From positions 1 through 64,000 of IMG/VR virus record IMGVR_UViG_3300005519_000001: 64,000 nucleotides of DNA. One strand, written 5' to 3'. The notes beneath the pieces are model-generated. The model was not told the origin of the DNA and did no database searches. It saw only the letters and a list, made by a program, of their open reading frames with translations. Below are positions 59,847 to 64,000 of this stretch, in pieces. The translations under genes were made by a program, and so were the position numbers. How positions within the stretch are numbered: the stretch's first letter is position 1; each line of letters begins with the position of its first letter. Source of the DNA: a virus.

Positions 59847-60041
59847 ATGACCGACTACAACGAACAGCAACGCAAAGCAGCGATTCGCCAGATGGTGGCG
59901 CAAGCGGACAACAACATCGAGGCTCAGCGCAAGCGGGCCATTGATGCGCTTGGCGAGCGTTGGGTGTGTCATCCGAAGCACGCGCCGAAGCGTGCGCGGT
60001 ACAACCCGATGACTGGCGCATACCTTGGAGAGGCGGCATGA
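59847..60041 (+). CDS. small basic protein
   Basis: A 64-residue protein. The N-terminal half is helical (EQQRKAAIRQMVAQADNNIE), and the C-terminal half is basic with a HPKHAPKRARYNP segment. The function is unknown. Confidence 0.6.
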   Translation: MTDYNEQQRKAAIRQMVAQADNNIEAQRKRAIDALGERWVCHPKHAPKRARYNPMTGAYLGEAA

Positions 60042-60238
60042 AACCGCTCGCTGGCAAGCGCTGGTTCTACTCACTAGGGTGGCGCATGTTCGTCAATCAC
60101 CACGGCTGCCGAATCGATTCCAACGTGCCGATGTGGGCTATTCGTGCATTCGAGCGCGGTTATGAGGACGCGCGCTGGGCTGGCGCTGTTCATACCGTCA
60201 AGCAATGGCCCGTCAGCAAACTCGCGGGTGCGGCATGA
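60038..60238 (+). CDS. small hypothetical protein
   Basis: A 66-residue protein from the ATG at 60038 (ATGA), with WRMFVNHHGCRIDSNVPMW. The function is unknown. Confidence 0.6.
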   Translation: MKPLAGKRWFYSLGWRMFVNHHGCRIDSNVPMWAIRAFERGYEDARWAGAVHTVKQWPVSKLAGAA

Positions 60239-60429
60239 CCCAGCATTACGACAACGCCATCCACATGATGGAAGCGCAAGGCGGCTCTTTCGTTCAGTCA
60301 TTGGCCCACTGCTACCTGATGGCCGATCCAGTCAACAAAACAAAGCTTCGCGACACGTTCGCCGGTTACTTCGAAAACTACGAGCACCGGTTTGATCTGT
60401 GGAAGCAACAACAGAGGGAAGCAGCATGA
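60235..60429 (+). CDS. small hypothetical protein
   Basis: A 64-residue protein from the ATG at 60235 (ATGA), helical and acidic, with FENYEHRFDLWKQQQ. It lies just before the annealing-protein gene and may belong to the recombination module. Confidence 0.6.
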   Translation: MTQHYDNAIHMMEAQGGSFVQSLAHCYLMADPVNKTKLRDTFAGYFENYEHRFDLWKQQQREAA

Positions 60430-61478
60430 GCACAGCACTTTCAGTACGCCAGGAATTCGGCGCACAAGAGACGACCAACGCACTGGTCGAAACCGCCTCG
60501 ACGGCCATTGCGGCCAAGGCGAAGGCAATGGTTGAAGCCCGGTACGTGATGGCGATGCGCCAGCCGCGTAACTGGGATCAGGTTCGGCAAGATCTGATGA
60601 GCGAATGCAAGCGCCCATCCTTTGCACACAACAAGAGCGCCTACTACCGCAAGCCGATCGGCCAAGGCGTAGAGGGCCTGGGAATTCGCTTCGTGGAAGT
60701 CGCGTTGCGTTGCATGAAGAACGTTCTGGTCGAGACGTCCATGACCTTCGAGGACGACGCGAAAGAGATTCATTGCGTCAGCGTAACGGACCTCGAATCG
60801 AATCTGACCTATCCGCTGGATGTGCGGGTGTCGAAGACGGTCGAGCGCTCGAAGCCGGCAGACGATGGCTCGTATATCTCGGTCCGAAAGAATAGCTACG
60901 GGAAGATGGTCTACACCGTTCCGGCCAACGATGACGACTTGCTCAACAAGCGCGGCGCCCTGATTTCCAAAGCTGTACGGACGCTTGGTCTGCGGATTAT
61001 TCCGGGCGATCTACAGGACGAAGCAGAGGAAATCATCAAGGCGGTCCGAATGAACGAAGCCGCCCGCGATCCGGGAGCGGAACGGAAGCGCATCGCCGAT
61101 GCATTCGCTGAAATCGGCGTGAAAGTCGAAGACCTAACGAAGTATCTTGGCCACGCGCTTGATACGTGCTCGCCCGCAGAACTGGTAGATCTGCGCGGCA
61201 TCTATGGCGCGATCAAGGACGGCGAGGCCACCTGGAAGCAGGTTGTCGAAAACAAGGCCGAGCAGGGCGGGGAGAGCAGCGAAAGCGGCTCAACGAGCGC
61301 CAAGGTGATTCCGGTCTGCACTGCCGATGACTTCGAGAAAAAGTCACCTGAATGGCGAAAGCTGATCGTCGATAAGAAAAAGACGCCCGCCGAGTTGGTC
61401 AAGATGATCGAGACGAAGACCAAACTCAGCGAAGAACAGAAACTGACGCTGGACTCATGGAGCCACGAGAATGACTGA
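60426..61478 (+). CDS. putative single-strand annealing protein (RecT/Erf-like)
   Basis: A 350-residue protein from the ATG at 60426. The central part (RPSFAHNKSAYYRKPIGQGV, GLGIRFVEVALRCMKNVLVE) is typical of phage proteins placed before YqaJ nucleases. It fits a RecT-like annealing role in a two-gene recombination system with the next gene. No catalytic motif is expected. The assignment is by context and by a recognised family pattern. Confidence 0.7.
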   Translation: MSTALSVRQEFGAQETTNALVETASTAIAAKAKAMVEARYVMAMRQPRNWDQVRQDLMSECKRPSFAHNKSAYYRKPIGQGVEGLGIRFVEVALRCMKNVLVETSMTFEDDAKEIHCVSVTDLESNLTYPLDVRVSKTVERSKPADDGSYISVRKNSYGKMVYTVPANDDDLLNKRGALISKAVRTLGLRIIPGDLQDEAEEIIKAVRMNEAARDPGAERKRIADAFAEIGVKVEDLTKYLGHALDTCSPAELVDLRGIYGAIKDGEATWKQVVENKAEQGGESSESGSTSAKVIPVCTADDFEKKSPEWRKLIVDKKKTPAELVKMIETKTKLSEEQKLTLDSWSHEND

Positions 61479-63078
61479 CCGCATAACTCACGACCTGATT
61501 CAAGGCTCGGATGAATGGGCACAGTTCCGCCTGACGAAGTTCGGCGCCAGCGAGGCCGCTGCCATGCTCGGAATCTCGACGAAGGCCAAGCGGACAGAGT
61601 TGCTGCACATGAAGCACACCGGCAACCCGAAGGAGTTCAGCGAGTGGGTTCAAAAGAACATTCTGGACTACGGTCACGAAGTAGAAGCGCTGGCCCGGCC
61701 CATCATCGAAGAACTGATCGGGCAGGACTTGTATCCGGTGACGCGTTCGCTGGGCGTGCTTTCGGCATCGTGCGACGGCCTAACGCTCGACGACGAGATT
61801 GCATTCGAGCATAAGCAGTGGAATGCAGCGCTAGCTGAATCGGTGCGCAATAGGGTGCTGCCGGAAGAGTATCAGCCGCAGTGCCAGCAAATCATGCTGG
61901 TGGCCGGCGCGCAGAAGGTCATTTTCGTTTGCTCAGACGGCACGCGAGACAACATGGAGTACATGGAGGTCTACCCGGATCAGGCTTGGTTCGAGCGGAT
62001 CATCGACGGCTGGGTGCAGTTTGAAAAAGACCTGGCCGCCTACGTGCCGCAAGTCATCGAAGAAAAGCCGATCGGCCACACGCCTGAAACGCTTCCTGCG
62101 CTGCACATCGAACTCAGCGGCGTTGTCAAGCATAGCAACCTCCGCGATTTCAAGGCTCACGCACTGGCCGTCTTCGCAGGTATCAACCGTGAACTGACGA
62201 CCGACCAGCATTTCGCCGACGCCGAGAAGACCGTCAAGTGGTGCGAAGACGTCGAATCACGACTCAAAGCGGCGAAGGAGCACGCGCTGAGCCAGACGCA
62301 GAGCATCGACGAATTGTTCAAGACCATCGACGACATCGGTGCCGAGGCTCGCCGCGTCCGGTTGGATCTCGACAAACTGGTGACGAAGCGCAAGACCGAA
62401 GTCAAGGATTCGATCATCGCCGGCGGCCGCAAGAAATTTGCTGATCACTGCGCGGCACTCGTGGCAGACCTAGGCTTGGGCGACGTTCGGCTTGAAGTGG
62501 CGCCGCCCGATTTCGTCGGCGCAGCGAAGAACAAACGGACGATGGCAAGCCTGCATGATGCGATCGACACAGCGCTGTCGAACGGCAAGATTGCCGCCGA
62601 TGCTGCTGCCCGCGATCTACGCGCGAAGCTCGACTGGTACAAGCCGCACGGCGAAGCTCATGGCTTCCTGTTCCGCGATCTGCAAACACTGATCCAGAAG
62701 CCGACTGAGGACTTCCAGTTGGCCGTCACGACTCGAATCGAGCTTCACAAGCAGGCAGAAGCGGAGAAGGTAAAGGCGGCGGCGCCGCCCACACCCGCAG
62801 TCGTGGCGCCAGCACCGATCGCCACGAAGCCAGTTCAGGTCGCAGCGCCTTGGATTGGCACTACGCCGACCGGCGCTCCGACACTGCGTCTTGGCCAGAT
62901 TAACGAACGGCTGGCGCCGATCGCTCTGACAGTCGAAGGCTTAGCGGCCCTCGGATTCAAGCACGCAGCCACCGACAAGGCCGCCAAGTTGTACCACGAG
63001 GAAGTCTTCCCGAAGATTTGCGCAGCACTGATCGAGCACATCGATACGGCGGCTCGCGGGCTTGCTCACGCAGCCTAA
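61471..63078 (+). CDS. YqaJ-type exonuclease with long C-terminal extension
   Basis: A 535-residue protein. The N-terminal 200 residues have the YqaJ pattern (QGSDEWAQFRLTKFGASEAA, LSASCDGLT, AFEHKQW, QCQQIMLVAGAQ), with the Asp, Glu and Lys of a PD-(D/E)xK active site. It would resect DNA for annealing. The remaining part is helical with a Pro/Ala linker near 430-460 and a C-terminal domain of unknown role. It overlaps the annealing gene by 8 nt. Confidence 0.85.
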   Translation: MTDRITHDLIQGSDEWAQFRLTKFGASEAAAMLGISTKAKRTELLHMKHTGNPKEFSEWVQKNILDYGHEVEALARPIIEELIGQDLYPVTRSLGVLSASCDGLTLDDEIAFEHKQWNAALAESVRNRVLPEEYQPQCQQIMLVAGAQKVIFVCSDGTRDNMEYMEVYPDQAWFERIIDGWVQFEKDLAAYVPQVIEEKPIGHTPETLPALHIELSGVVKHSNLRDFKAHALAVFAGINRELTTDQHFADAEKTVKWCEDVESRLKAAKEHALSQTQSIDELFKTIDDIGAEARRVRLDLDKLVTKRKTEVKDSIIAGGRKKFADHCAALVADLGLGDVRLEVAPPDFVGAAKNKRTMASLHDAIDTALSNGKIAADAAARDLRAKLDWYKPHGEAHGFLFRDLQTLIQKPTEDFQLAVTTRIELHKQAEAEKVKAAAPPTPAVVAPAPIATKPVQVAAPWIGTTPTGAPTLRLGQINERLAPIALTVEGLAALGFKHAATDKAAKLYHEEVFPKICAALIEHIDTAARGLAHAA

Positions 63079-63241
63079 CCTTCCCGCGTCCACCCAGCAT
63101 TGGATAGAAGCCTACCGGCGTAAATCTCCGCGTAAGTCTGGGATGGACGCGCCTATACCAGTCGCGCAGACAGCACAGTCTGCGGCGTGTTTGGGGCGGC
63201 CGGTCTGGCGCCTCCTTTTTGCAGAGACAGACAGAGAGACG

Positions 63242-63997
63242 ATGAATGAGCTTTCACTCTTCACAGGCGCTGGCGGCGGAGTGCTTGGAACCCGTTTGCT
63301 CGGATGGCGCCCTGTCGGATATGTCGAATGGAATGACTACTGTCAGCGCGTCATTGCAGCGCGAATCCGAGACGACATGTTGCCTGCCGCCCCAATCTTC
63401 ACTGACGTGCGTCAGTTCGCACAGTCCGGTGCAGCCGACCAGTACCGAGGAATTGCGGAGGTGGTTACAGCAGGCTTCCCCTGCCAGCCGTTCTCGCTCG
63501 GAGGAAAGCAGCTCGGAGAAGCCGACGAGCGAAACATGTGGCCCGCAACGGCAGATGTCATTCGCCGTGTTCGACCGCGATGCGTGCTGCTGGAGAACGT
63601 CACAGGGCTCATTGTTTCTGGATACCTCGGAACAGTGCTCGGTGATCTGGCCGCGATGGGGCTGGATGCGCGATGGGGAGTGCTGGGAGGCAACCACATT
63701 GGAGCCGCCCAGCGTCGAGAACGAATCTGGATTCTTGCCTACGCCAAGGGCGAGCGTTGGAACGCACGGAATCTGTTGGAAGCGGGCCAAGAGTGGCGAT
63801 CACCGCAGTCAGATCGAGGATTACCTCGCCTGGCTAAGCCTCAATCATGGAGGCCAAGTAGTTTCGGGGCGCACAGTGAATGCGGAATTCCAGGATTGGC
63901 TGATGGTGTGGCCGCCAGCGTGGACCGACTTAAAGCCTCTGGCAATGGACAAATTCCAGCAGTGGCTGCGGCAGCATTCACCATCCTCTCACGCTGA
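63242..63997 (+). CDS. C5-cytosine DNA methyltransferase
   Basis: A 251-residue protein from the ATG at 63242. Motif I LFTGAGGG, motif IV GFPCQPFS with catalytic Cys81, motif VI LLENV and motif VIII QRRERIW are present; the end has GNGQIPAVAAAA, like motif X. It methylates cytosine C5. From about 63660 onwards an overlapping frame also looks like a methyltransferase-family C-terminus, so the true 3' end is uncertain. Confidence 0.85.
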   Translation: MNELSLFTGAGGGVLGTRLLGWRPVGYVEWNDYCQRVIAARIRDDMLPAAPIFTDVRQFAQSGAADQYRGIAEVVTAGFPCQPFSLGGKQLGEADERNMWPATADVIRRVRPRCVLLENVTGLIVSGYLGTVLGDLAAMGLDARWGVLGGNHIGAAQRRERIWILAYAKGERWNARNLLEAGQEWRSPQSDRGLPRLAKPQSWRPSSFGAHSECGIPGLADGVAASVDRLKASGNGQIPAVAAAAFTILSR

Positions 63998-64000
63998 AGC
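63666..64000 (+). CDS. overlapping frame resembling a methyltransferase C-terminus (partial)
   Basis: This frame is open from before 63666 to the window end. It has LPTPRASVGTHGICW, HRSQIEDYLAWLSL and FQDWLMVWPPAWTDLKPLA, a pattern seen at the ends of phage cytosine methyltransferases. An ATG at 63666 is possible. It could be a separate overlapping gene or the true end of the methyltransferase after a frameshift. Confidence 0.45.
   Translation, partial: MRDGECWEATTLEPPSVENESGFLPTPRASVGTHGICWKRAKSGDHRSQIEDYLAWLSLNHGGQVVSGRTVNAEFQDWLMVWPPAWTDLKPLAMDKFQQWLRQHSPSSHAE

Overview
The window is phage DNA from end to end. Everything points to a temperate, contractile-tailed phage (myovirus) or prophage of a Burkholderia/Paraburkholderia-type host. 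This is an inference from the high GC content and from protein families I recognise from that host group; no host gene, integrase or att site is visible. The two ends look like the interior of one rightward early operon, so the molecule probably continues beyond both ends or is circularly permuted.

Layout. (1) 0.1-1.6 kb, + strand: small accessory genes and a DNA-ligase adenylation domain. (2) 2.0-36.6 kb, - strand: the late operon, read right to left as small terminase, large terminase, portal, minor head protein, NUDIX/DUF2213/scaffold fusion, decoration protein, major capsid, connectors, sheath, tube, frameshifted tail chaperone, tape measure, baseplate (plug, hub, spike, gp25-like, J), tail fibres, then lysis genes and small lipoproteins. 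Plus-strand morons interrupt it: an SGNH-like/DUF2142/acyltransferase cassette probably for O-antigen modification (6.1-9.9 kb) and two unknown genes in the baseplate module (16.8-17.8 kb). (3) 36.7-41.4 kb: a junction with metalloproteins, a GAIPV-repeat protein, a HEPN-like plus-strand moron, a GIY-YIG endonuclease and a 630-nt gene-poor, hairpin-rich segment. (4) 41.5-54.1 kb, - strand: the early leftward operon, with Cro-like protein, CII-like protein, O-like initiator with internal iterons, DnaB, methyltransferase, nucleotide-metabolism genes, NinB, NinG and a lambda-type phosphatase. Most of these genes are coupled by ATGA overlaps. (5) 54.2-55.0 kb: an S24-type CI repressor, with similar ATC-N5-GAT operators on both sides as in lambda OR/OL. 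(6) 55.4-64 kb, + strand: the rightward operon. It opens with a small ORF, then a sequence with every core nucleotide of a type II hammerhead ribozyme, then about 600 nt of structured gene-free DNA. After that come many small ORFs, an ACP-like protein, a putative single-strand annealing protein, a YqaJ nuclease and a C5 methyltransferase whose 3' end is open in two family-like frames.

The strongest unusual signals are the hammerhead with its structured RNA tract; paired three-way-junction elements just after the major capsid and tail tube stop codons; the -1 slippery heptamer in the tail chaperone; the replication iterons inside the O-like gene; the bipartite operators; and the NUDIX-protease-scaffold fusion. 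No sequence search or folding program was run. Family names come from recognised motifs and gene order.
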